Position numbers and translations under genes: made by a program. Of a stretch of 42,886 bases of DNA, positions 8,227-17,031 are shown in pieces. A model generated the notes under the pieces. The model ran no database searches and was not told the origin of the DNA. It worked only from the letters and a program-made list of their open reading frames with translations. Source of the stretch: Bacteroidales bacterium (GTDB taxonomy: Bacteria; Bacteroidota; Bacteroidia; Bacteroidales; UBA932); assembly GCA_017938925.1 (NCBI GenBank), contig JAGBAO010000006.1:1-42886 (forward strand), read 5' to 3'. Within the stretch, counting starts at the first letter, position 1. Each line of letters opens with the position of its first letter.

Positions 8227-10671
8227 ATGAAGATTTCGTACAATTGGCTCAAGGACTACCTTGAGTGTGACCTCGCCCCAGAGGCAGTTGCAGAGGCCTT
8301 GACTTCCATCGGACTGGAAGTCGATGCCCTTGAACAGATTGAGGAGATTCCAGGCGGTCTTGCCGGAGTCATTGTCGCAGAGGTGGTGGAGTGTGTAGAG
8401 CATCCGGATTCGGATCATCTGCACATAACAAAGCTCAATACCGGTGAAGGAGAACTTCTTCAGGTTGTCTGTGGCGCTCCTAATGTGGCGGCAGGCCAGA
8501 AGGTCCTGCTCGCAACGGTGGGCACTGTGCTTGGAGAGGATTTCAAGATCAAGAAGTCAAAGATCCGCGGTGTGGAGTCTTTCGGTATGATATGCGCCGA
8601 GGATGAACTTGGAATCGGTGAGTCACACGACGGAATCATGGTCCTTGATCCAGAGGCGGTTGTCGGTACTCCTGCAAAGGACTACCTCGGTCTTGCTACA
8701 GATGCCCTCATCGAAATCGGACTGACAGCCAACAGGGTGGATGCAGCTTCACATATCGGAGTTGCCCGTGACCTGTATGCATACCTCAAGCACAACGGCA
8801 TTCCATGTGCCTTGAACATTCCTGATGTTTCGGCTTGGGCTGACGGTGGTGCAGGCGAGGCGGTTCCAGTGGAGGTGACCGCTGTTGACGGTGCTCCGAA
8901 ATATACCGGAACGACAATCAAGGGTGTAAAGGTGGCTCCGTCACCTGAGTGGCTTCAGAAGAAGCTTCTTGCAATCGGACTCAGACCGATCAATAATATC
9001 GTCGATATAACAAACTTCGTTCTTCATGAGGTCGGACAGCCTCTTCATGCATTTGACCTTGCAAAGGTCGAAGGCGGCAAGGTGGTTGTGCGCAGGGCTG
9101 AGGAAGGAGAGAAGTTCGTGACACTTGATGGAGTCGAGCGTACTCTCAGTGCAGCCGACCTGATGATTGCAGACACTGTGAAGCCTATGTGTCTTGCCGG
9201 AGTATTCGGCGGAGAGCATTCCGGAGTTACTGAGACCACGACTGATGTCTTCCTTGAAAGTGCATATTTCAATCCTGTCTCGATCAGGAAGAGCTCGAAG
9301 AGACATGGTCTCAAGACCGATGCCTCATTCCGTTACGAGCGAGGTGCAGATCCGCTGATCGTGGAATATGCTGCCAAGCGTGCTGCCCTCCTGATCCAGG
9401 AACTTGCCGGAGGTGAGATTGTGGGAAAGATGCAGGTGTCATGCCCTGAGCAGATCGGAAAGAAGATCGTGGAGCTTGACTACAACCGCATTGAGAACTT
9501 TGTGGGCAAGAAGATAGGTCATGACGTGATCGAGAACATTCTGGAGGCTCTTGCATATGAATTCGTGGAGAAGACTGAGACCGGCTCAAAGGTTGCCGTC
9601 CCTTCCTATATGATCGATGTATATCGCGAGTGCGACGTGGTGGAGGAGATTCTCCGCATCTACGGATACAACAACATCGAGCTCCCGCAGGCAATGCGCA
9701 TGTCTGTGAATGCCCCTCAGAAGCCTGAGCCGGAGCTTGTACGCACGACAGTCTCCAACTTCCTGGCAGCCAACGGATTCGTGGAGACGATGAACAACTC
9801 CCTCACGAAGTCCGAGTACTATTCGAAGCTCAAGACCTTCCCTGAGGAGAAGTGCGTGAGGATCATGAACCCTCTCAGCTCAGACCTGAATGTAATGAGG
9901 CAGACTCTGCTTCTCAACGGTCTTGAGGTGATAGCATACAACATCAACCGTCAGATCACCAATGTAAAGACATTCGAGTACGGCTCTGTATATTCATTCA
10001 ACCCTGAGACAGACGGCAAGACTCTTGATTCATATGAAGAGCACACATGCTATGCCCTCTTCATGAGCGGTCAGCCGGACAAATCGTGGAGGGTGGATCC
10101 TGGCAAGGGAAGCTATTTCCAGCTCAAGGGCTATCTCGAACTGCTTCTGAAGCGTTTCGGATGTGACATATATTCTCTTGAGACAGAGGCTGCTCCGGCC
10201 GATCTCTTCTCTGAGGGACTTGCATACAACCTCCCGGGTTCGCACCAGCCTCTCGCAGTGATGGGAACCATCTCTCCTGCAAGGCTCAAGCAGTTCGGCA
10301 TCAAACAGCCTGTGTTTGCTGCTGAGATCAGCTGGCCGGCTCTGTTCGAACTTGTGAAGAGGAACAGGATCAAGTACAAGGAGCTTCCTAAGTTCCCTGA
10401 GGTAAGACGTGACCTTGCCCTTCTGCTTGACGAGTCAGTGACTTATGCTGATCTTCGCAGGAGCGCTCTCCGTGTGGGCAAGAAGCTGCTCAAGCAGGTG
10501 GGACTCTTCGATGTGTACAGAGGGGACAAGATCGCTGAAGGCAAGAAGCAGTATGCTCTGAGCTTCGTGCTTCAGGATCTGGACAAGACCTTGACTGACA
10601 ATGATGTGGAGAGAGTGATGAGCAAGCTCCTCTCTACTTTCCAGAACGAATTCGGAGCAACTCTGAGATAG
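8227..10671 (+). CDS. pheT: Phenylalanyl-tRNA synthetase beta subunit
   Basis: The 814-aa beta chain of the heterotetrameric enzyme that charges tRNA-Phe, carrying editing and tRNA-binding functions. Domains in order: N-terminal B1 (MKISYNWLKDYLE), EMAP/OB tRNA-binding domain (about 40-150, with HPDSDHLHITKLNTGEG and VVCGAPNV), B3/B4 editing domain (about 215-380, RPINNIVDITNFVLHE), B5 domain (about 400-480), catalytic-like core (about 485-690), and C-terminal FDX-ACB domain (about 720-814, KFPEVRRDLALLLDE). Length is typical. The alpha subunit gene is not in the window. The next gene starts 1 nt after the stop. Confidence 0.98.
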   Translation: MKISYNWLKDYLECDLAPEAVAEALTSIGLEVDALEQIEEIPGGLAGVIVAEVVECVEHPDSDHLHITKLNTGEGELLQVVCGAPNVAAGQKVLLATVGTVLGEDFKIKKSKIRGVESFGMICAEDELGIGESHDGIMVLDPEAVVGTPAKDYLGLATDALIEIGLTANRVDAASHIGVARDLYAYLKHNGIPCALNIPDVSAWADGGAGEAVPVEVTAVDGAPKYTGTTIKGVKVAPSPEWLQKKLLAIGLRPINNIVDITNFVLHEVGQPLHAFDLAKVEGGKVVVRRAEEGEKFVTLDGVERTLSAADLMIADTVKPMCLAGVFGGEHSGVTETTTDVFLESAYFNPVSIRKSSKRHGLKTDASFRYERGADPLIVEYAAKRAALLIQELAGGEIVGKMQVSCPEQIGKKIVELDYNRIENFVGKKIGHDVIENILEALAYEFVEKTETGSKVAVPSYMIDVYRECDVVEEILRIYGYNNIELPQAMRMSVNAPQKPEPELVRTTVSNFLAANGFVETMNNSLTKSEYYSKLKTFPEEKCVRIMNPLSSDLNVMRQTLLLNGLEVIAYNINRQITNVKTFEYGSVYSFNPETDGKTLDSYEEHTCYALFMSGQPDKSWRVDPGKGSYFQLKGYLELLLKRFGCDIYSLETEAAPADLFSEGLAYNLPGSHQPLAVMGTISPARLKQFGIKQPVFAAEISWPALFELVKRNRIKYKELPKFPEVRRDLALLLDESVTYADLRRSALRVGKKLLKQVGLFDVYRGDKIAEGKKQYALSFVLQDLDKTLTDNDVERVMSKLLSTFQNEFGATLR

Positions 10672-10672
10672 T

Positions 10673-11452
10673 ATGAAACCGCTCTTGAAGCATATAGTTC
10701 CGCTGCTTGCGGTCATTGTCTTTGCCTCATGCAAAAAGGATGAGGCAGAGGTGATTCCGCGTGGTAAGATGGCGGATATATATGCCGAGATGCTGATGAC
10801 GGACCAGTGGATCTCATCCACTCCGGGAGTCAGAATGATCGCTGACACTTCGTTGGTCTATGAACCGATACTCCAGAAATATGGTTATGACAAATATGAC
10901 TATATAAAGAGCATAGACCATTATATGAATGACCCTGAGCGTTTTTCACGAATCCTCCGCTCATCTGGTGAGAAACTGGAAAAGAGGCTGAAGGAACTGC
11001 GTAAGCGTCAGAAACAGATGGAACTTGAGGATGCGGCTTTGAAGGAGGTGCTGAAGCATCAGACCGACTACTCCTTTGATGAATATTTCCCGTATCTGGC
11101 GGATGAACCTTATGTTCACTATTATGACAGCGTGACCTTCGAGCCGGATTCGTTCAGGGTGTATCGACTTGTTCCTATCGAACGTGCAGATACCCTTTAT
11201 GACAGGATCAGGATGATCATTCGAGACTCTTTGGCTGTGTCGGACAGCTTGTCTGTGACTGACTCGCTGTCAGTGGAAGATTCCCTGAACGTTGCCGATG
11301 CAGTGACAGTCAAGGACTCCATAATCCCTTCCCGTCCTGTAAAGGTCATTGACAGACCGGTGCCGGGCAGGCAGCCGGCCCCAATACTGAGGGATACTGT
11401 TCAAGGGAAAGCGGGACTTAAAAGCAACAGAAAATGGCAGGTAAAAGAATAA
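10673..11452 (+). CDS. DUF4296 domain lipoprotein
   Basis: A 259-aa probable outer-membrane or periplasmic lipoprotein. An N-terminal signal ends in a lipobox (VFASC, Cys20) followed by KKDE. The DUF4296-type region (about 25-115, IPRGKMADIYAEMLM and YGYDKYDYIKSIDHY) is predicted helical, with a charged coiled-coil-like stretch near 100-122. Near 184-216 it carries about five 6-residue repeats of the form DSLxVx, then a Pro-rich basic tail. Function is unknown. It starts 1 nt after pheT and its 3' end overlaps the amidohydrolase start by 19 nt, so translation is probably coupled. Confidence 0.8.
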   Translation: MKPLLKHIVPLLAVIVFASCKKDEAEVIPRGKMADIYAEMLMTDQWISSTPGVRMIADTSLVYEPILQKYGYDKYDYIKSIDHYMNDPERFSRILRSSGEKLEKRLKELRKRQKQMELEDAALKEVLKHQTDYSFDEYFPYLADEPYVHYYDSVTFEPDSFRVYRLVPIERADTLYDRIRMIIRDSLAVSDSLSVTDSLSVEDSLNVADAVTVKDSIIPSRPVKVIDRPVPGRQPAPILRDTVQGKAGLKSNRKWQVKE

Positions 11453-12618
11453 CGGCGGAGTATGTATATACTCTTACATCTGCGGAGCCCATCAGAAACG
11501 GCTATGTGGAATACGATGAGGATGGTACAGTTCTCGCTACCGGGCCTTGTGCCCCTGGTGAGGAGGTGGCTTCTGGTGCCCTTGTGCCTGGCTTTGTAAA
11601 CGCCCATTGCCATGTGGAGCTCTCCCATCTTCATAAGAAGTTCGTCAAGGGATCTGGAATGGCTGGTTTCATAGACCAGATAAATGCCCTTCGCGACTGG
11701 GCAGGCAGGGAAAGGAAACAGGAGCTTGTGAAGGAGTGGATGGACAGGATGTGGGCTGACGGAGTGTCTGCGATGGCTGATATCAGCAATGACGATTCTT
11801 CATTCGATATCAAGTCCTCTCATCCGATGTACACAAGGACATTTCTGGAGGTCTTCGGAAGCGAGCCGGAGATGTGCGACGGAGTGATGGCGGATGTCAC
11901 TGAACTTCAGAAGGTTGCCGATGAAGCAGGAATTGATGCAGCGCCTACACCTCATTCATGCTACACGATGAGTCCGCAGCTGCTGAGTGCATCGGCGGCA
12001 GCCGGACTGGAGAGAGGATATCTGTCATATCACTCTCAGGAAAGTCAGGAGGAGGAAGACCTGCTTCTGACCGGAACAGGAGCAATGTATGAGAACCGTG
12101 TCCGCAACGGAATGAGCACTCCTCCGGTGACAGGGGAATCATCCCTGAAATATTTCATCCAGCGTCTTGCAGATGCCAGTAAGGCTCCGTATGACGGGCA
12201 TATCCTCCTTGTGCACAATGTCTGCCTGCAGCAGGACGACATCGATGCTGCAAAGAAGGTCATGAACAACGTGTGGTGGGCTGTGTGTCCGCTGTCCAAT
12301 ATATTTATACACAATGCTTTGCCGCCGATTCAACTTATGAGGAAGAATGGCCTGGCAATTGCTTTGGGAACGGATTCGCTTTCGAGCAACGACGACCTTG
12401 ACATGGTTGCCGAGATGTATTGCCTGCATAGGAACTTCCCTGAAGTGCCTATGGCTGAGATACTGACATGGGCTTCACTTAACGGAGCACGTTTCCTCTC
12501 GAAGGATAAGGAGCTCGGAACTCTTGAAAAGGGCAAGAAACCTGGCATTGTACGTATATATGATGTTGATGGTGAGGGTTTTGTAACAGAGACAAGCAGG
12601 TCGGAAAGAGTGATATAG
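11434..12618 (+). CDS. Metal-dependent amidohydrolase (aminodeoxyfutalosine deaminase / chlorohydrolase type)
   Basis: A 394-aa TIM-barrel hydrolase of the TRZ/ATZ-like amidohydrolase group, expected to deaminate a purine- or pterin-like ring using one zinc or iron. Metal ligands are visible as HCH (H58, H60), a His in SYHSQESQEE, a His in LLVHNVCL, and the Asp of GTDSLSSNDD. The GTDSLSSN wording resembles 6-aminodeoxyfutalosine deaminase of the futalosine menaquinone route, but no other gene of that pathway is in the window. Substrate is therefore open. It overlaps the DUF4296 gene and is followed 1 nt later by the radical SAM gene. Confidence 0.82.
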   Translation: MAGKRITAEYVYTLTSAEPIRNGYVEYDEDGTVLATGPCAPGEEVASGALVPGFVNAHCHVELSHLHKKFVKGSGMAGFIDQINALRDWAGRERKQELVKEWMDRMWADGVSAMADISNDDSSFDIKSSHPMYTRTFLEVFGSEPEMCDGVMADVTELQKVADEAGIDAAPTPHSCYTMSPQLLSASAAAGLERGYLSYHSQESQEEEDLLLTGTGAMYENRVRNGMSTPPVTGESSLKYFIQRLADASKAPYDGHILLVHNVCLQQDDIDAAKKVMNNVWWAVCPLSNIFIHNALPPIQLMRKNGLAIALGTDSLSSNDDLDMVAEMYCLHRNFPEVPMAEILTWASLNGARFLSKDKELGTLEKGKKPGIVRIYDVDGEGFVTETSRSERVI

Positions 12619-12619
12619 A

Positions 12620-13378
12620 ATGCTGCATTTCGATGACATAGTCTTCGGACCTATATTCAGCCGCAGGCTCGGTTCTTCATTGGGGGTCAATATCCTGCCT
12701 TCAAAGGGGAAGCTATGTAATTTCGACTGTGTATATTGCGAATGCGGTTGGAACAGGGACGGAAAGTCGGACAATGTGTTCCCACGTCTGGCAGAGGTGG
12801 AAGCGGCATTGGAAGAAAAGATGTCCAAGGCTGCGGAAGAAGGAGTGCCTGTCGACTCGATAACCTTTTCCGGGAATGGAGAGCCTACCATGAATCCGGA
12901 TTTTCCGGAGATTGTGGATGCTACATTGAGGTTGAGGGACAGATATTTCCCTCAGGCTAAGGTGTCGGTCCTGTCCAATGCGGTGCTGGTCGGTAGGCCG
13001 GCTGTAGCAGAGGCGTTGAAGAAGGTGGATAATCCTATATTGAAGATCGATGCGTCGTCTGATGTGCTGGTGCAGAAGATCAACAAACCTGTCGGAGCAT
13101 ATCGTCTGGCCGACATAGTGACCGCCCTCAAAGGCTTTGACGGAAACTTTGTCCTGCAGACAATGTTCCTCCGTTCGCCGGATTTCGATACGACAGAGCC
13201 GGAAGCATTGCAGGCATGGATGGAGATTGTCAGGGAACTGCGTCCGCGCGAGATAATGGTATATACGATCGACCGTGAGACTCCCGACAAGAGTCTCGGC
13301 AAATATACGGTTGAGGAGATGACCCGGTTCGTGCAGCCGTTGCTGGATGAAGGGTTCAGGATTCAGATAAGAGGATAA
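12620..13378 (+). CDS. Radical SAM protein (COG0731-like)
   Basis: A 252-aa radical SAM enzyme with the cluster-binding motif CNFDCVYC (C33, C37, C40), preceded by the SSLGVNILP box found in COG0731-type proteins. SGNGEPTMNPDF corresponds to the SAM-binding GGE-like loop, and SVLSNAVL is a later core strand. There is no extra C-terminal Fe-S domain. The family is distantly related to TYW1 (wybutosine synthesis), but the reaction in Bacteroidota is not established. Its TAA shares its last base with the ATG of dtd, indicating tight coupling. Confidence 0.85.
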   Translation: MLHFDDIVFGPIFSRRLGSSLGVNILPSKGKLCNFDCVYCECGWNRDGKSDNVFPRLAEVEAALEEKMSKAAEEGVPVDSITFSGNGEPTMNPDFPEIVDATLRLRDRYFPQAKVSVLSNAVLVGRPAVAEALKKVDNPILKIDASSDVLVQKINKPVGAYRLADIVTALKGFDGNFVLQTMFLRSPDFDTTEPEALQAWMEIVRELRPREIMVYTIDRETPDKSLGKYTVEEMTRFVQPLLDEGFRIQIRG

Positions 13379-13833
13379 TGAGGACGGTAATACAAAGAGT
13401 GTCAGAGGCTTCGGTAAGCGTGCCGGCAGAAGGCTATCTTGCGAGGATAGGAAATGGTCTGCTGGTTCTTGCTGCATTCATTGATGAAGATACCGATGAA
13501 GATCTTGAATGGACTGCACGCAAGATAGCGGCCATGAGGATATTTGACGATGCGGACGGAGTGATGAATCTTTCTGTCCGGGATGTGGATGGGGAGGTCT
13601 TGGTGGTGAGCCAGTTCACTCTTTATGCTTCGACGGTCAAGGGAAACCGACCTTCATATATAAAGGCTGCCAAACCGGATGTTGCAGTCCCGTTGTACGA
13701 GAGGTTCATGACCTTGCTTGAACAGCAGCTCGGCAGACAGGTGAAGAGGGGGATATTCGGAGCGGATATGAAGGTGTCGCTTCTGAATGACGGCCCGGTA
13801 ACTATAATAGTAGATTCAAAGTTGAAATTTTAA
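13378..13833 (+). CDS. dtd: D-aminoacyl-tRNA deacylase
   Basis: A 151-aa enzyme that hydrolyses D-aminoacyl-tRNAs and mischarged Gly-tRNA, keeping D-residues out of translation. It starts MRTVIQRVSEASV, and the two active-site motifs are present: SQFTLYAS and NDGPVTI (the SQFT and NxGPVT motifs of the family). Length equals the family norm. It is cotranscribed with pheT and the radical SAM gene, giving this operon a tRNA quality-control theme. Confidence 0.97.
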   Translation: MRTVIQRVSEASVSVPAEGYLARIGNGLLVLAAFIDEDTDEDLEWTARKIAAMRIFDDADGVMNLSVRDVDGEVLVVSQFTLYASTVKGNRPSYIKAAKPDVAVPLYERFMTLLEQQLGRQVKRGIFGADMKVSLLNDGPVTIIVDSKLKF

Positions 13834-13844
13834 ATACTGAAGAT

Positions 13845-14735
13845 ATGACAGATTTTCTTTCAAAGTATGGCTATGCTCCTGATCAGGAGGCCATGAACAG
13901 AGCACTTGAGATGATAGCTACAGGTCTTGAAGGTATGGCTTCAGAGCAGGTGTACAAGGAGTGCTTTTCCATGATGGACCTCACCACCTTGAAGACAGAT
14001 GACACTCCGGCTTCAGTCACCAAGTTGGTCAATAAGGTCAATTCCTTCAAGGAGTCATATCCTGAATGGCCGCTTCCGGCATCTCTTTGTGTATATCCGA
14101 ACTTTGCGTCAGTGGTCAGGGATGCAAGAAAGTGTGATGTCAACATCACCGTTGTATCAGCCTGCTTCCCATCCTCGCAGAGCTTCCTTGAGGTGAAGCT
14201 CAGAGAGTGCGAACTTGCAGTTGAGCAGGGAGCAGATGAGGTGGATATCGTTCTGGCTCTCAATGCATTTCTCGCAGGTGACTATGAGACAGCTGCCGAA
14301 GAAATTCGTCAGGTGAGAAAATGTATCGATGCAGTTGCTGCAAGACAGGGACGTCAGGTACACCTCAAGGTCATCCTTGAGACCGGCCTTCTCCGCACTT
14401 CCGAGAATATTGCTAACGCATCCTTCCTTGCGATGGAAGCGGGAGCGGACTTCATCAAGACTTCTACCGGCAAGGTGGATGTGAACGCAACACCGGCTTC
14501 TGCATATGTGATGTGCGAATGCATCGCCAGATATCATGAGACTACCGGCAAGAAGATCGGTTTCAAACCGGCTGGAGGAATTTCATCGGCTGCGGATGCT
14601 CTCTGCTACTACTCGATTGTATCCACACTTCTTGGCAAGGAATGGCTGAACAAGGACCTTTTCCGTTTCGGAGTGAGCCGCGTTGCCAACAGTCTGCTTT
14701 CGGCTGTGGAGCAGAAGACAGTTTCATTCTTCTAG
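13845..14735 (+). CDS. deoC: Deoxyribose-phosphate aldolase
   Basis: A class I aldolase that splits 2-deoxyribose-5-phosphate into acetaldehyde and glyceraldehyde-3-phosphate in deoxynucleoside breakdown. The Schiff-base Lys205 lies in ADFIKTSTGK, the second active-site Lys in FKPAGGIS, and LKVILETGLL forms the upstream strand. At 296 aa it has the length of the longer DeoC subgroup. It lies 11 nt after dtd, and a terminator at 14783-14816 closes the transcript. Confidence 0.96.
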   Translation: MTDFLSKYGYAPDQEAMNRALEMIATGLEGMASEQVYKECFSMMDLTTLKTDDTPASVTKLVNKVNSFKESYPEWPLPASLCVYPNFASVVRDARKCDVNITVVSACFPSSQSFLEVKLRECELAVEQGADEVDIVLALNAFLAGDYETAAEEIRQVRKCIDAVAARQGRQVHLKVILETGLLRTSENIANASFLAMEAGADFIKTSTGKVDVNATPASAYVMCECIARYHETTGKKIGFKPAGGISSAADALCYYSIVSTLLGKEWLNKDLFRFGVSRVANSLLSAVEQKTVSFF

Positions 14736-14782
14736 AAAGTCTGCGTAAAACGTTACGTTTTTAACTGATATTTGAGCTTTGA

Positions 14783-14816
14783 ATCGCCCTTGGACATCGG
14801 TCTGAGGGCGATTTTT
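14783..14816 (+). terminator. Terminator after deoC
   Basis: ATCGCCCT pairs perfectly with AGGGCGAT around a 14-nt loop and is followed by TTTT. A weaker AAAACG-TTA-CGTTTT hairpin lies just upstream at 14747-14761. Confidence 0.88.
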
Positions 14817-14858
14817 GTAAATAGCCGTATACTTTTTCGGTACACGGATAATCCTTCT

Positions 14859-14866
14859 GAACTTTG
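14859..14866 (+). promoter_or_regulatory. Possible -7 box of the metallopeptidase/fimbrial operon
   Basis: GAACTTTG matches TAnnTTTG except at its first base and lies 25 nt before the ATG at 14891. No clear -33 element is seen. Confidence 0.4.
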
Positions 14867-14890
14867 CCTCCGTAATTAAAACTAATTGTT

Positions 14891-16465
14891 ATGAGAGGTA
14901 AATTTAAACTGGCGCTCATGGCATTGATGATGATGGCATGCAGCAAAGAGGGACCTTCTTCCGTCCGGGATCTGGACTACGATTACGGTAAGGAACTGGC
15001 CCATGAGAAGATCGTTTTGGGAGAGCGTCTGGAGAATCCCTACAAGACGGAGAACATTACGAAAGCCCTGAACATGCTCTATCCGACCAAGGCAGACAGA
15101 GTGGATGTAAGGACGACAGACCTGTATGTGCGTTTTCTTCCGGCAACTCAGGCAGAGTATGACACATTGTCAGCAATGGGACTGCGGCTGATCGACCACC
15201 CGCTGGATTATGCCATTGCTGTCGAGGGAGACTGGTATCACGATCCTGAGGTTTCCCGGGACAGCATTACCTGGCAATATGCCGTGGTCCCGACAGATTT
15301 CGTGTTCCCGGATATACGTCATGAAATAATTGACGAATGCTATCTTTCTGAAAATGATGCTGCAACCAGGTCTGACGATGGAATTGACTGGGATGAAGTG
15401 GAAAGGCAGGCCTATATATTGACCGGGAATGAGAGCATGCTCGAACCGCAGACCAGAGCAGCAAAATCTGTCCGTCCCAAAGGACGTATAACAATAGAGG
15501 ACAAGCACTTCAATAAGGGAAGGCCGATAGGAGTGGCAGGAGTGCAGGTGTCCTGCAATTCATTCGTCAAGTTTGATGATACCTATACAGATGAAAACGG
15601 ATATTATGAAATGTCAAAGAAGTATAACTCAGACATCCGTTACAGGCTCATCTTCAAGAATAAGGAAGGCTTTTCCATCGGCTTCAATCTGATTCTGGTA
15701 CCCGCTTCGGTCTCTACTTTGGGAAAGGCTTCTGCATCCGGCATCAATATGACAGTGACCAAGAATTCGGAAGACAAGCTTTTCAAGAGATGTGCGGCAA
15801 ACAATGCGGCTTATGATTATCTGAAGCGTTGTTCTGCATCTGATCTTGACATCACTCCTCCGCCGGCCAAGCTTCGCCTGTGGCTCTTTCATAATCTGAA
15901 TGTAAGCAGTGCAGTAATGATGCATCATAACACGGGCCTGAACAAGGGACTTATCAGGGCGTTTCTTGGGGAGTATGCGACACTGATCAAGATATTTCTT
16001 CCGGATCTCACCATCGGAGTGAAGGATGCCGATGATTATCGGGATATCTATTCCACCACCTGCCACGAACTGGCTCATGCAAGTCATTTTGCAGAAGTGG
16101 AGACGGACTATTGGGATGAGTACATACATTATATAATAGAATCCTTCATCACTTCGGGAGGGATGACCTACGGTGATGGAACAGGCTCCAAGGCAGGCTA
16201 TTGCGAGGTCGGTGAAATGTGGGCCTACTATCTGGAGAGCCTTATCTACAAGGAAAGGTATGGAGGGAACTTCCCGTCGTTCGGAAATTCCTATTGGTTC
16301 AAGCCTGAGATATTCAGATATCTTGACGACAGGGGATTCTCATGCGGAGAGATATTCTCGGTTCTTGATGAGGAAGTGACTTCGAGGAAGGCGCTTGAGA
16401 GAGCACTGATAGCAGAGTTCCCGACAAGACGCTCTCATATCGAACAGGCATTTGACAAATATTGA
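14891..16465 (+). CDS. Zinc-metallopeptidase-like lipoprotein with carboxypeptidase-regulatory-like domain
   Basis: A 524-aa surface or periplasmic lipoprotein with signal MRGKFKLALMALMMMACSK and lipobox Cys17. A beta-sandwich resembling carboxypeptidase regulatory domains lies near residues 198-245 (GRITIEDKHFNKG, GVQVSCNS, DENGYYEM). A gluzincin-type HELAH motif (H392, E393, H396, in TTCHELAHASHF) is followed by a candidate third ligand Glu in VGEMWAYYLESL. The motif and spacing support a zinc peptidase, but no family can be named with certainty. It sits directly upstream of the fimbrial genes. A role in processing fimbrial lipoproteins is possible but inferred only from neighbourhood. Confidence 0.65.
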   Translation: MRGKFKLALMALMMMACSKEGPSSVRDLDYDYGKELAHEKIVLGERLENPYKTENITKALNMLYPTKADRVDVRTTDLYVRFLPATQAEYDTLSAMGLRLIDHPLDYAIAVEGDWYHDPEVSRDSITWQYAVVPTDFVFPDIRHEIIDECYLSENDAATRSDDGIDWDEVERQAYILTGNESMLEPQTRAAKSVRPKGRITIEDKHFNKGRPIGVAGVQVSCNSFVKFDDTYTDENGYYEMSKKYNSDIRYRLIFKNKEGFSIGFNLILVPASVSTLGKASASGINMTVTKNSEDKLFKRCAANNAAYDYLKRCSASDLDITPPPAKLRLWLFHNLNVSSAVMMHHNTGLNKGLIRAFLGEYATLIKIFLPDLTIGVKDADDYRDIYSTTCHELAHASHFAEVETDYWDEYIHYIIESFITSGGMTYGDGTGSKAGYCEVGEMWAYYLESLIYKERYGGNFPSFGNSYWFKPEIFRYLDDRGFSCGEIFSVLDEEVTSRKALERALIAEFPTRRSHIEQAFDKY

Positions 16466-16470
16466 GGACG

Positions 16471-17031
16471 ATGAAAAGATTGTTGGTGGCTTTTGCCTTG
16501 ATTTTTTGTGTAACTCATGTCCAAGCTTCTTCAAACCGTTTCGGCCTTTCAGCCAATCTCTTGGATTATGCCCGTCTCGGAACCATGAACATGGATTTTT
16601 CTTATGCCGTCTCCAAGCATTGGAGCCTTGTGGCTGGTGCAAGGTATAATCCTTTCACCTTCCGCAAAGGAGATCCTGACAGACAGTTCCAGTATCGTCA
16701 GATATCATGTGCAGCAGGAGCGAGAGTGTGGCCGTGGCATGTGTGGTCAGGGTGGTGGTTTGCAGGAAAGCTCCGGTATCAGGAGTATAATGCAGGCGGA
16801 ATAGGGACCCGGGAGACAGAGGAGGGAGACAGGGTTGGTGCGGGATTGTATGCTGGATATACACTTATGTTGACCCCTCATCTGAATATGGAGTTCGGCC
16901 TGGGATTCTGGGGCGGTCTGGACTGGTACAGAAGGTATTCCTGCCCGGTGTGCGGAATCCTGGAAGATGGTGGAAGAAGGCCGTTTGTCAGACCTGATGA
17001 CTTCATGATATCGTTGGTGTATGTGTTTTAG
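16471..17031 (+). CDS. DUF3575 family outer-membrane beta-barrel-like protein
   Basis: A 186-aa protein with a type I signal peptide (MKRLLVAFALIFCVTHVQA) and alternating strand patterns ending in a C-terminal aromatic residue (ISLVYVF), as in small outer-membrane barrels. Internal phrases such as NRFGLSANLLDYARLGTMNM match DUF3575, a family regularly encoded with Bacteroidales fimbriae. The ATG at 16471 is preferred over the in-frame TTG at 16462 because it starts the signal peptide exactly. Its 3' end overlaps the next gene by 11 nt. It may help carry or anchor fimbrial subunits, by context. Confidence 0.8.
   Translation: MKRLLVAFALIFCVTHVQASSNRFGLSANLLDYARLGTMNMDFSYAVSKHWSLVAGARYNPFTFRKGDPDRQFQYRQISCAAGARVWPWHVWSGWWFAGKLRYQEYNAGGIGTRETEEGDRVGAGLYAGYTLMLTPHLNMEFGLGFWGGLDWYRRYSCPVCGILEDGGRRPFVRPDDFMISLVYVF

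Noticed and set aside
12620-13378. The radical SAM gene as a maturase for the small proteins at 40.7-41.0 kb
   Set aside because: It lies 27 kb away in a tRNA-related operon, is of the COG0731 type and lacks a peptide-recognition domain, so no link is supported.
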